Part shown: piece by piece, positions 36,452-44,354 of the stretch
Layout of the letters: each line of letters begins with the position of its first letter
Position numbering within the stretch: the first letter of the stretch is position 1
Source: an uncultured Clostridia bacterium
GTDB taxonomy: Bacteria > Bacillota > Clostridia > Christensenellales > Borkfalkiaceae
Assembly (NCBI GenBank): GCA_947628675.1
Contig: CANRAR010000003.1
Coordinates: 75,114-139,113 of the forward strand
Length of the DNA stretch: 64,000 nucleotides
Direction: 5' to 3'
The notes under the pieces: model-generated
Database searches by the model: none
The model's input: only the letters and a program-made list of their open reading frames with translations
Told to the model about the DNA's origin: nothing
Made by a program: the position numbers and the translations under genes

Positions 36452-36480
36452 TTGACATTTTCGCACGGACGGGGTACAAT
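36452..36480 (+). promoter_or_regulatory. Promoter of the L15-domain protein gene
   Basis: TTGACA (36452-36457) and TACAAT (36475-36480) are 17 bp apart. Confidence 0.8.
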
Positions 36481-36517
36481 AAAAGAAACAATATATTATA
36501 GTTTTGTGAGGGATATT

Positions 36518-37561
36518 ATGGGTTTATTCGGAAGATTGTTCGGTAAAAAGACTGCCGCGGAAACGCCCGCTCCCGTAGCGAAGCCCGCGCCTGCACCCGC
36601 TCCTGTGGAAAAGCCCGCGCCCGTCCCCGTTGCGGCGCCCGCTCCTGTGGAAACGCCCGCGCCCGCGCCCGTGGAAACGCCAGCGCCCGTAGCGGAGCCC
36701 GTTCCCGCAGAGGCGTCGCCCGTCGCAGGCGGAAAGCCGTATAAGACGATGCGCTACAACCGCAGTTTCACGGCAAAACTCATCCAGACGGACGATACCG
36801 TCAAGCACTACTATGCCGAGATCGAGCAAGAACTTTGCTCGTATGCCGCAAAGCGGCGGGTGAGTTGGCGGTACGAGGCATTCCGCATCCACCGCGAACT
36901 GCTCGTAAAGATCGTATTCCGCCGCAAGATGCTCTGCCTGTACTTTGCCCTCACGCCCGAGGACTACGAAGGCACCAAATTCAGGGTGGAGCGCGCAAAG
37001 GATATGAAGGCGTTCGAAGATACGCCCTGCCTTCTCCGCATCATCAACAAGCGTCGGTGCAAGTACGCCAAGGAGCTCATCGCCGACGTCATGGAAAAGT
37101 ACGGCGTCGCGCGCAAGAAGCAAGCCCCGCCCGTCTCCATTCCCCGCTACGAGTCCACGCCCATCCTCATCGCCCGCGGCCTCATCCGCGAGGTGGGGAG
37201 CACCCTCGCCCCCACGCAGATCGTCCACACGGTGCACGAAGTCAGCGTCGCGGAGGCGAACGCCGCGCTCGCCGATGAAACGGCGGAGATCTTCGTCGAA
37301 CAGGCGTCGCGCTATGCCGATAAAACGAAGCAGGGCATCATCAACATCGATACGCTCGCGGCGTACTTCAAGGGCGGCGAATATGTCACGCTCGAGGAGA
37401 TCAGAAAGCGCATCAAGGGCTACGAAAAAGTGACATATATCAAAGTTTTGGCGCGCGGCAAACTCGATGAGCCGCTCACGGTGGAGGCGGACGAGTTCTC
37501 CATCGAGGCGGTCAAAATGATCGTTCTCACGGGCGGCACGGTGCTCCGCACCCGCAGATAG
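36518..37561 (+). CDS. Protein with Pro/Ala linker, unknown domain and L15-like C-terminus
   Basis: The 347-residue protein has a short MGLFGRLFGKK start and a Pro/Ala/Val/Glu linker (about 13-75, repeats of APAPVETP). A charged globular domain covers about 80-200 (NRSFTAKLIQ, YYAEIEQELCSY, KIVFRRKMLCLYFALTPEDY). The C-terminal part (about 270-347: IINIDTLAAYF, YIKVLARGKLDEPLTVEADE, FSIEAVKMIVLTGGTV) resembles the C-terminal fold of ribosomal protein uL15. It is not the ribosomal protein itself and lies far from ribosomal genes. I chose ATG 36518 because GAGGGA lies upstream and the longer frame crosses the promoter. Function is unknown; an RNA or ribosome contact is a guess from the L15 likeness. 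Confidence 0.75.
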   Translation: MGLFGRLFGKKTAAETPAPVAKPAPAPAPVEKPAPVPVAAPAPVETPAPAPVETPAPVAEPVPAEASPVAGGKPYKTMRYNRSFTAKLIQTDDTVKHYYAEIEQELCSYAAKRRVSWRYEAFRIHRELLVKIVFRRKMLCLYFALTPEDYEGTKFRVERAKDMKAFEDTPCLLRIINKRRCKYAKELIADVMEKYGVARKKQAPPVSIPRYESTPILIARGLIREVGSTLAPTQIVHTVHEVSVAEANAALADETAEIFVEQASRYADKTKQGIINIDTLAAYFKGGEYVTLEEIRKRIKGYEKVTYIKVLARGKLDEPLTVEADEFSIEAVKMIVLTGGTVLRTRR

Positions 37562-37591
37562 GCGCGCGTAGTAAAGCAGGGGGGAACCACA

Positions 37592-39667
37592 TTGAAGAAG
37601 GTACTTTTGCGCTTGGGAGCATGGCTTCTTTCCGTATGCATGATTTTTTCCATGGCGGCTTGCAATTGGGTGCCCGCCAAGGATGCGTCGGAAGACCCCG
37701 CCACGTCCACCTCGCCCGATGGGACACCCGATGGGACACCCGATGGGACGCCCGACGGCGATAAAGGCCCCGACCCCGAGCCCCAACTCACGGTCACCTA
37801 TCCCACGTCGCCGGGCTACGGAGCGGGCGTCGCCGTGCACGATCCCTCGGTGTTCTACGACGAGAAATCGCACACCTATTATGCTTTCGGCTCGCACTTT
37901 GCCGTGGCGTCCTCGCCCGACCTTATGCACTGGACGCAGCGCGCTTTCGACCTGCAGTCGGAAAATCTCTACGGCGTCACGCCGTGGGCGACCGTCCTTT
38001 CTGAGAGCGTCGCCTACGTGGGGGGAAACGTAGAGTCCACCTGGGCGCCCGACGTCAACTACTACAACGGCAAGTATTATATGTACTACTGCCTCTCGCA
38101 GTTCGGCACCAACCGCTCGGTCATCGGGCGGGTCTCCGCGACGAGCGTCATGGGGCCGTACACGAACGAGGAAATTTTCGTCAAGACGGACGGCTCCCGC
38201 TCGGGTCCCAACGCCATCGACCCCGAACTCTTCTACGATAAAGAGGGCGGGCTGTGGATGGTCTACGGCTCCTTCTTTGCGGGCATTTACGTCAAGGAAC
38301 TCTACAACTCGGGCGAAAATTGGGGAAAGCCCAAGGAAGAGGGCGTCGGAAAACTCCTCTGGAGGGGCGGCAGCGACGGCCCCGAAGGCCCCTTCATCTT
38401 TTACAACGCGGAGACCGATTACTACTACCTCATGGTCTCCTACGGGAGCCTCACTACCGATTACAATATGCGCGTCGCGCGCAGTAAAAACCCCAACGGG
38501 CCCTATCTCGACATCGCGGGGCGCGACGTCTCGTCCGTCCTCGGCGGCGGCAACAAACTCGCGGGCAACTACCAGTTTGAAGGCGATTCGACGGGCTTTG
38601 CCGCGCTCGGGCACAACTCCGTCGTGGAAAAGAACGGCGAATTCTTCTGCATCTATCATACCCGCTACCGCAAGGACGGAGGGGGCGTCACGGTTGAGCA
38701 CAACTTGCAGGTCAACCAAATTTATTTTAATCAAGAAGGGTGGCCGGTGCTCTCGCCCGACCGCTACGCGGGCGAACGTGCGCAAACGCTCAACGCAAAA
38801 CTCGTCGCGGGCAACTACGATGTCGTCGTCCACACGGCGGGCACCACGCAGACCTTCGTCGATTCCTCCCGCTACACCCTCAACGCGGACGGCACCGTAA
38901 CGGGTACGCTCCCGAACGCGGGCACTTGGTCGCTCTCGGGCGAAAACTTCATTACGCTCACCATAGGCGGCGTCTCGTACAGCGGCGTGGTCGCCCCCGC
39001 ATGGAACCTTTACAGGAACAAGGGCGTTCTCGCCATCACGGCGGAGAGCGCGGCGGGCGGCGCGCTTTGGGCGAACGGCGGCGCGTCGGCGCCCAACACC
39101 TTTACGCCCACCGCAACGGTGCGCGACGGCGCATTCGGCAGCATTGCCGACCGCAAAATAGCCGCATTCAACGCCTCCTCGGGCTTCTCCGTCTCGTTCA
39201 CGGTGAGCGGCGCCACCGACGATTGGCACTCTCCCGTCATCACGGCGGGCGCGTTCGGCGTCCACCTCGCCTGCCTCGATGCGTGGAACGCGGCGGGCAA
39301 ACTCTACCAAAACAACACCTTCCCGCGCGACGGTAATTTCCACAACGATGCGGCCTTTAATACATTCCTGAACACGACTTGCTTTGTCACCGTCACGGTG
39401 ACGTCCGAGGGCATTTGGTTTTATAAGAACGGTACGCTCGTCGTCTCCTACGCCGCATCGGAGGCAATGAAGACGGGTTCAACGGGTGCTACGGTGGGCG
39501 ATTTTCTCGCCGCGCTCCTTGCGGAGATCGCCCAAAACGGCTTCACGTTTGCAACCACGGCGGACAGCAAAGGCCGCATCACGGCGACCGACTTCTTCCT
39601 CACCTCCGCCCTCGATGCCTCCTCCGCCTCCCAATTTTTCACAGAGTACACCGCCTTCAAGTCCTGA
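37592..39667 (+). CDS. GH43 lipoprotein, arabinan-degrading type
   Basis: The 691-residue exported protein starts at TTG 37592, supported by AGGGGG upstream and by the signal peptide that begins there (KKVLLRLGAWLLSVCMIFSM). The lipobox ends at Cys24 (MAAC). A Thr/Pro/Asp/Gly linker (SPDGTPDGTPDGTPDG) follows. The five-bladed GH43 domain covers about 70-390 and has all three catalytic acids: Asp84 (HDPSV), Asp210 (AIDPELF) and Glu265 (EGPFIF). A C-terminal beta-sandwich region (about 400-690) has a laminin-G-like look (FNASSGFSVSFTVSG, IWFYKNGTLVVSY). Endo- or exo-arabinanase activity on plant polysaccharide is inferred from the subfamily pattern. A terminator follows. Confidence 0.88.
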   Translation: MKKVLLRLGAWLLSVCMIFSMAACNWVPAKDASEDPATSTSPDGTPDGTPDGTPDGDKGPDPEPQLTVTYPTSPGYGAGVAVHDPSVFYDEKSHTYYAFGSHFAVASSPDLMHWTQRAFDLQSENLYGVTPWATVLSESVAYVGGNVESTWAPDVNYYNGKYYMYYCLSQFGTNRSVIGRVSATSVMGPYTNEEIFVKTDGSRSGPNAIDPELFYDKEGGLWMVYGSFFAGIYVKELYNSGENWGKPKEEGVGKLLWRGGSDGPEGPFIFYNAETDYYYLMVSYGSLTTDYNMRVARSKNPNGPYLDIAGRDVSSVLGGGNKLAGNYQFEGDSTGFAALGHNSVVEKNGEFFCIYHTRYRKDGGGVTVEHNLQVNQIYFNQEGWPVLSPDRYAGERAQTLNAKLVAGNYDVVVHTAGTTQTFVDSSRYTLNADGTVTGTLPNAGTWSLSGENFITLTIGGVSYSGVVAPAWNLYRNKGVLAITAESAAGGALWANGGASAPNTFTPTATVRDGAFGSIADRKIAAFNASSGFSVSFTVSGATDDWHSPVITAGAFGVHLACLDAWNAAGKLYQNNTFPRDGNFHNDAAFNTFLNTTCFVTVTVTSEGIWFYKNGTLVVSYAASEAMKTGSTGATVGDFLAALLAEIAQNGFTFATTADSKGRITATDFFLTSALDASSASQFFTEYTAFKS

Positions 39668-39674
39668 TCTTGCC

Positions 39675-39712
39675 CCCCTCCCCGCGGCTTCACCGCGGGG
39701 AGGGGCTTCTTC
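39675..39712 (+). terminator. Terminator after the GH43 gene
   Basis: CCCCTCCCCGCGG-CTTCA-CCGCGGGGAGGGG is a 13-bp perfect stem followed by CTTCTTCT. Confidence 0.7.
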
Positions 39713-39735
39713 TATCGGGCCCTCAAAAAAAATCC

Positions 39736-39764
39736 TTTACAAAATCCGCCGGATATGCTATAAT
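39736..39764 (+). promoter_or_regulatory. Promoter of nrdR-ispG
   Basis: TTTACA (39736-39741) and TATAAT (39759-39764) are 17 bp apart with an extended -10 TGC. Confidence 0.8.
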
Positions 39765-39795
39765 AAAGAAAACGCGAAAGAAGAGGAGAGAGCGT

Positions 39796-40263
39796 ATGCG
39801 CTGTTTGTTCTGCAACTGTACGGAGAGCAAGGTCATCGACAGCCGTTCGGCGGACGACGATAGAACCATCCGCCGCCGCAGGGAGTGCACGGGCTGCGGC
39901 AAGCGGTTCACCACGTACGAGACCATCGAGGTCGCGCCCATTTTGGTCGTCAAATCCAACGGCAACAGGCAGTCGTTCGATAAGGATAAGATCAAGCGCG
40001 GCATCATCAAGGCGTGTGAAAAGCGCCCCGTTCCCATCGAGAAGATCGATGACCTCGTCGATGAGATCGCCAAGCAGGTCTACAACTCCATGGAGCAGGA
40101 AATTTCCTCCAAGGAGATCGGCGAAATGGTCATGGAGGGGCTCAAAAAGTTGGATGAAGTCGCCTACGTGCGCTACGCCTCGGTGTACCGCTCGTTTAAG
40201 GACATCTCCTCGTTCATGGCGGAACTCCAGAGCATGATGGAGAAGAAGGAAAGCGAAAGTTGA
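39796..40263 (+). CDS. nrdR: Transcriptional repressor NrdR
   Basis: The 155-residue protein represses ribonucleotide reductase genes in response to dATP/ATP. The N-terminal zinc ribbon has Cys3, Cys6, Cys31 and Cys34. The ATP-cone (about 49-139) has VVKSNGNRQSFDKDKIKRGI. GAGGAG lies just before the ATG. The stop overlaps the TTG start of ispG, an unusual pairing because the two functions are unrelated. Confidence 0.97.
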   Translation: MRCLFCNCTESKVIDSRSADDDRTIRRRRECTGCGKRFTTYETIEVAPILVVKSNGNRQSFDKDKIKRGIIKACEKRPVPIEKIDDLVDEIAKQVYNSMEQEISSKEIGEMVMEGLKKLDEVAYVRYASVYRSFKDISSFMAELQSMMEKKESES

Positions 40264-41300
40264 GCATCAAACAGGTAAAAGTCGGCGGGCTCGTCCTCGG
40301 GGACGGGCACATCGCCGTGCAGAGCATGACAACGGTCAAGACGAGCGACGTGGAAAGTAGCGTCGCTCAAATTCTTCGTTTGGAGGCGGCGGGGTGCGTG
40401 CTTTCCCGCGTCGCCGTCGCGGACGAAGCGGATGCCGAAGCGCTTGCCGCCATCAAGGCGCGCATCCACACGCCGCTCGTCGCCGACGTGCATTTTTCGG
40501 CGAAACTCGCGGTCTCCGCCGTCGAGCACGGCGCCGATAAACTGCGCGTCAACCCGGGCAACATCGGGGGCGAAAAAGAAATTTCCTACGTCGCGGACTG
40601 CGTCAAGGCACACCATATTCCCGTGCGCGTCGGCGCGAACACGGGCAGCATCGAGCCGCACTTCCTCAAAAAGTACGGCAGGAGCGCGGAGGCGCTCGTC
40701 GGCTCCGCCCTCGAGAACGTCGCGGTGTTCGAGCGAAGAGGCGTTGAGAATCTCGTCGTCTCCGTCAAGGCATCCGATGTGCCCCTCACCGTGGAGGCGT
40801 ACACGCTGCTTGCAAGGCGCTGCCCGTACCCCCTGCACGTCGGCGTCACCGAGGCGGGCGTGGGCTCTGCTGCCCTCATAAAGAGCGCCGCGGGCATCGG
40901 CTCGCTGCTCCTCGCGGGCGTGGGCGATACCGTCCGCGTGTCGCTCTCCGCCGACCCCGTGGAGGAAGTCTACGCCGCGCACGAAATTCTGCGCGCCTGC
41001 GGCATCGAAAAGGACTTCGTCGAGGTCGTCGCCTGTCCCACCTGCGGGCGGTGCGAGTACGACTGCATGGGGCTCGCCGCTAAGGTCTCGGCGCGGGTGC
41101 GGGGCGTGAGAAAGCCCCTCAAAGTCGCCGTCATGGGGTGCGTCGTCAACGGCCCCGGCGAGGCGCAGGGGTGCGATCTCGGCATCGCGGGCGGCAAAAA
41201 TGCCTGCGTCATTCTACAAAAGGGAAAGGAGAACGAGCGGGTCGCGGCGGAGGATGCCGAGCGCGTCTTTTTCGCGCGGCTCGAAGAACTACTCAAATGA
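40260..41300 (+). CDS. ispG: 4-hydroxy-3-methylbut-2-enyl diphosphate synthase IspG
   Basis: The 346-residue iron-sulfur enzyme carries out the penultimate step of the MEP isoprenoid pathway. The N-terminal TIM barrel begins VKVGGLVLGDGHIAVQSMTT. The C-terminal cluster domain keeps CPTCGRCEYDC (ligands at the first two Cys) and the third Cys plus Glu in MGCVVNGPGEAQ. The start is TTG 40260, overlapping the nrdR stop as TTGA, with AAGGAAAG upstream; no ATG fits the family start. The next gene overlaps by ATGA. This is the usual ispG-polC junction of Clostridia. Confidence 0.95.
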   Translation: MSIKQVKVGGLVLGDGHIAVQSMTTVKTSDVESSVAQILRLEAAGCVLSRVAVADEADAEALAAIKARIHTPLVADVHFSAKLAVSAVEHGADKLRVNPGNIGGEKEISYVADCVKAHHIPVRVGANTGSIEPHFLKKYGRSAEALVGSALENVAVFERRGVENLVVSVKASDVPLTVEAYTLLARRCPYPLHVGVTEAGVGSAALIKSAAGIGSLLLAGVGDTVRVSLSADPVEEVYAAHEILRACGIEKDFVEVVACPTCGRCEYDCMGLAAKVSARVRGVRKPLKVAVMGCVVNGPGEAQGCDLGIAGGKNACVILQKGKENERVAAEDAERVFFARLEELLK

Positions 41301-42802
41301 ACAGCGAAGAATTTTTGGCGGCGGTGCGGAAGGCGGAGGGCTTGAAGCGCGCCGTGCTCAAAAAGATCGAGGTGGAGGGGACGAACGTCACCTTTCATCT
41401 CGTCACCGACCTCACCTACACCGAGGCGGATATTGCGGCGGCGCGCGCGGCGGCAAGCGGGTGCGTCCCCGCGGGCTTTTCGGCGCAGGTGAAGGTCGTA
41501 AAGTCCGTGCCGAGCGCGGAGGGCGTGAAGCGCGCCGTGCTCGATTTTCTGCGGACGCGCTATCCCGCCGTGGCGGCGTTCGTCTCGCCCGACGACGTGG
41601 AGGTGGAACTCGACGGCTACGGCGGCAGATTTTTTGTGGGCGCGGACGAGGCGGAGCGGGCGATGCTCCAATCGGACAGCGCGCTCGATGCGCTCGCCGC
41701 CGAACTCAACCGCAACTTCTGCGGCGGCTGGATGGGGGAACTGAACTTCCGCAAAAAGGAGAAGGGGGAGATCGTCTCCGCGCCCCTGCCGCCCGAGGAG
41801 CGGGTGCTCGCGCCCCGCACCTTCCCCGTGACGAAATTCGAGCCCATCGACGGCGCGGAGGTAAAGCGCGCCGTGTACATCGCCGACCTCGAAAAGGAGA
41901 TGCAGGGCGTCACCGCCTGCGGCGTCGTCTCCTACATCGAGGAGCGGCTCACGAAGAACAATAAGCCCTACTTTTCCATCACGGTCTCCGATGGCACGGG
42001 GTCTCTGCGCTGCGCGTATTTTTCCAAGAAGGCGACGCTCGAAAAGGTGCGCGCCGTGAAGGCGGGCGACAGCATTTGCCTCACGGGCGACAACGAACTC
42101 TGGGGCGGTTCGCTCTCCTTCCGCGCCAAGCAGTTGGACTACGGCGCGCCGCCCGAAGATTTCGTGCCCGAGGCGCGCCCCTCGCGCCCCGTCCCGCCGC
42201 AGTACCGCGCCGTGTTCCCGTCTCCCGCCTCCGACCTCGTGCAGGGCGACCTCTTTGCCGCCTCCCGCCTGCCCGAGGCGCTCACGAAGAAGAACTTCGT
42301 GGTGTTCGACTTGGAGACGACGGGGCTCGGCGAGAGCGGCGTCATGGATCGCATCATCGAGGTGGGCGCGGTGAAGATCGTCGGCGGGCAGATCCGCGAG
42401 AAGTTCTCCACCTTTGTCGCCTGTCCCGTCCGCCTTTCCGCCACCATCGTCGAACTCACGGGCATCACCGATGAAATGCTCGTCGGCGCGCCCGAGATCA
42501 AGGACGTCATCGCCGACTTCTACAAGTTCTGCGACGGGTGCTCCCTCGTCGGGCACAACGTGCAGTTCGACTGCAAGTTCATCCGCTACTACGGCGAAAA
42601 GGAGGGGTACCTCTTCGACCACCGCGCCTACGATACGCTCTCCCTCGCACAGGAGATGCTTCGCCTCTCCAACTATAAACTGAACACCGTCGCCGATCAT
42701 TTCGGGTTTACATTCAACCACCACAGAGCCTACGACGACGCCTTCGTGACGGCGAAAATTTTCCTCGAACTCGTGAAAATGAAGGGCGCCCTCCCGCTGT
42801 AA
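41297..42802 (+). CDS. PolC-like protein lacking PHP and polymerase domains
   Basis: The 501-residue protein sits where polC is found in Clostridia. It has the PolC-type N-terminal region (1-190), an OB fold (about 195-285: GVVSYIEERLTKNNKPYFSI, LRCAYFSKKATLEKVRAVKA) and, after a short Pro-rich linker, a DEDDh proofreading exonuclease (about 330-500). The exonuclease motifs are intact: FDLETTGL, HNVQFDCKF and HHRAYDDAFV. The PHP domain, into which the exonuclease is normally inserted, and the whole polymerase palm, fingers and DNA-binding parts are absent. The stop is followed by a strong hairpin and no coding remnant, so a simple frameshift does not explain it. It may be a stand-alone 3'-5' exonuclease. 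Confidence 0.88.
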   Translation: MNSEEFLAAVRKAEGLKRAVLKKIEVEGTNVTFHLVTDLTYTEADIAAARAAASGCVPAGFSAQVKVVKSVPSAEGVKRAVLDFLRTRYPAVAAFVSPDDVEVELDGYGGRFFVGADEAERAMLQSDSALDALAAELNRNFCGGWMGELNFRKKEKGEIVSAPLPPEERVLAPRTFPVTKFEPIDGAEVKRAVYIADLEKEMQGVTACGVVSYIEERLTKNNKPYFSITVSDGTGSLRCAYFSKKATLEKVRAVKAGDSICLTGDNELWGGSLSFRAKQLDYGAPPEDFVPEARPSRPVPPQYRAVFPSPASDLVQGDLFAASRLPEALTKKNFVVFDLETTGLGESGVMDRIIEVGAVKIVGGQIREKFSTFVACPVRLSATIVELTGITDEMLVGAPEIKDVIADFYKFCDGCSLVGHNVQFDCKFIRYYGEKEGYLFDHRAYDTLSLAQEMLRLSNYKLNTVADHFGFTFNHHRAYDDAFVTAKIFLELVKMKGALPL

Positions 42803-42835
42803 AAAAGGGGTGCATGAAAAAATTTTTTCCCATTT

Positions 42836-42912
42836 AAGCCTCCCTGCCTTGCGCATCGCGCAGCCCGCCCGCGCGGGCGGCCTGCGCTCTGCGCAAGGCA
42901 GGGAGGCTTTTT
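42836..42912 (+). terminator. Large nested terminator hairpin
   Basis: A 20-bp perfect stem (42836-42855 with 42890-42909) encloses a second stem (GCGCAG-CCGCCCG with CGGGCGG-CTGCGC) and is followed by TTT. It separates the ispG operon from the rimP operon. The rest of 42913-43027 holds no gene. Confidence 0.75.
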
Positions 42913-43027
42913 GTTCCCGCGGCGGCTCTTTCAGCCTGCTCTTTTCTCTCTTCATAGTAATGGTAACACAAAATTTTTGCGTTCGGAAATATATGTGCCA
43001 ACTTTTTTTGAAATTTCAAAAAAATGC

Positions 43028-43056
43028 TTGCAAAATCTTTCAGAGCGTGGTATAAT
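43028..43056 (+). promoter_or_regulatory. Promoter of the rimP-nusA-infB operon
   Basis: TTGCAA (43028-43033) and TATAAT (43051-43056) are 17 bp apart with an extended -10 TGG. The leader to rimP is about 215 nt. Confidence 0.8.
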
Positions 43057-43082
43057 AGGCTCGCTTAATCGATGAAAAGAGA

Positions 43083-43262
43083 TTGAGAGCGGCTCGCCCG
43101 CTCTCAAATTTGTTATTAGGGGTCGGACTTCGCCCATCGGGATTCTTCACCCCCTACGGGGGTTCAGAATGACGCGTGGGACAGGACGACGCGCGGGGCA
43201 GAATGACGCGTGTGACAGGACGACGCGCGAGGCAGAATGACGCGCGGGGAAGAATGACGCGG
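43083..43262. repeat. Leader hairpin and R1 (copy d) in the rimP leader
   Basis: TTGAGAGCGG-CTCGC-CCGCTCTCAA (43083-43107) followed by ATTTGTTATT could terminate or attenuate. R1 copy d (from 43121) has core TTCACCCCC-TAC-GGGGGTTC and is followed by four AGAATGACGCG tails up to the rimP ribosome binding site. NusA-operon leaders often carry autoregulatory structures, but this resemblance is only positional. Confidence 0.55.
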
Positions 43263-43279
43263 TACCCCAAGGAGAAAAG

Positions 43280-43735
43280 ATGAAAGTAAAGCCCGCGGGG
43301 GAGATCGAAGAATTTTTACAGCCCATTGCAAGGGAAGTGGGCGTGGAGATCATCGAGGTAAAATGGGATGAGCGGAGCCGCGCGCTCACCGTGTTCATCG
43401 ATGCGGAGGGCGGCGTGGACTTGAACCTCTGCGAGAAATTCCACAACGCCATCGATGCGCCCCTCGACGAACTCGACCCCACCTTCGGCGCGGCGTACAC
43501 GCTGAACTGCTCCTCCCCGGGGCTCGACCGCCCCTTCAAGACGGCGCGCGACTTTGTGCGCCACATGGGCGAAAAGATAGAAGTTCACCTCTATGCGCCG
43601 CTCGACGGCAAGAAGTATTACGAGGGAATTTTGACGGGCTTCGACGGCGAAACCGTAAAATTTGAAGCAGACGGGGAAGAGAAAAGCATCCCCTTTGCAA
43701 AATGCGCAAAAGTGTGCTTACTCATAGAAGTGTAA
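43280..43735 (+). CDS. rimP: Ribosome maturation factor RimP
   Basis: The 151-residue protein helps mature the 30S subunit. The N-terminal alpha/beta domain includes VDLNLCEKFHNAID and NCSSPGLDRPF, both typical. The C-terminal SH3-like barrel has GILTGFDGETVKFEAD. AAGGAG precedes the ATG. It is the first gene of the operon but is followed by a 619-base repeat tract before nusA. Confidence 0.93.
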   Translation: MKVKPAGEIEEFLQPIAREVGVEIIEVKWDERSRALTVFIDAEGGVDLNLCEKFHNAIDAPLDELDPTFGAAYTLNCSSPGLDRPFKTARDFVRHMGEKIEVHLYAPLDGKKYYEGILTGFDGETVKFEADGEEKSIPFAKCAKVCLLIEV

Positions 43736-43915
43736 AGTAAGTAAAAAGAAAATAAAGTAAATAAAGTAAGTAAAGTAAATAAAGAAAATAAAGTAAATAA
43801 AGTAAGTAAAGTAAGTAAAGTAAGTAGAGTAAGTAGAGTAAATAACGATATAAACGATATATCAAATAACGATATATCAAAGGAAAAAGTAATTTGATAG
43901 AAGGGAAGTAACTCG
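43736..43915. repeat. AAAGTAAGT simple tandem array
   Basis: About 110 bases of AAAGTAAGT/AAATAAAGT units follow the rimP stop, then three AACGATATA(T/A) units. No gene is visible. Confidence 0.65.
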
Positions 43916-43951
43916 GTTCTATCACTGAATAAGCAGAAGAGAACCTGCGGG

Positions 43952-44325
43952 GATGAGACGTCAAGGCGGAGAACCCCCATGCGCCGAGCCAAGGAGGACG
44001 ACGGCAGGGGCGGGGTGAGACTTCAAGGCGGAGAACCCCCACGCGCCGAGCCAAGGAGGACGGCGGCAGGGGTGGGATGAGACTTCAAGACGGAGAACCA
44101 CCACGCGCCGAGCCAAAGAGGACGACGGCAGGGGCGGGGATGAGACTTCAAGACGAAGAACCCCACACGCCGAGCCAAGGAGGACGACGGCAGGGGCGGG
44201 GATGAGACTTCAAGGCGGAGAACCCCCACACGCCGAGCCAAGGAGGACGGCGGCAGGGGCGGGGTAAGATTTCAAGCGGCAAAACCCCGCGAAAAAAATC
44301 GGAAAAGTTAGCCTCGGGATCGAGG
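43952..44325. repeat. 62-63 bp tandem array between rimP and nusA
   Basis: Units start at 43952, 44014, 44076, 44139, 44201 and 44263 (the last truncated). Each reads GATGAGACTTCAAGGCGGAG, AACCCCCACGCGCCGAGCC, AAGGAGGACGGCGGCAGGGG. Every unit contains an AAGGAGG ribosome-binding-site-like motif. The array lies inside a translation operon and would be transcribed with it. There are no spacers, so it is not CRISPR. Confidence 0.75.
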
Positions 44326-44354
44326 TGTAAAATAAAATCAACGGGAGAATTACC

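Noticed and set aside
42803..43279. Frameshifted remainder of polC after the truncated gene
   Set aside because: Only about 480 bases separate the stop from rimP and they contain hairpins, a promoter and repeats; there is no room or coding trace for PHP or polymerase domains.
43952..44325. CRISPR array
   Set aside because: Units are contiguous 62-63 bp copies without unique spacers, and there are no cas genes in the window.
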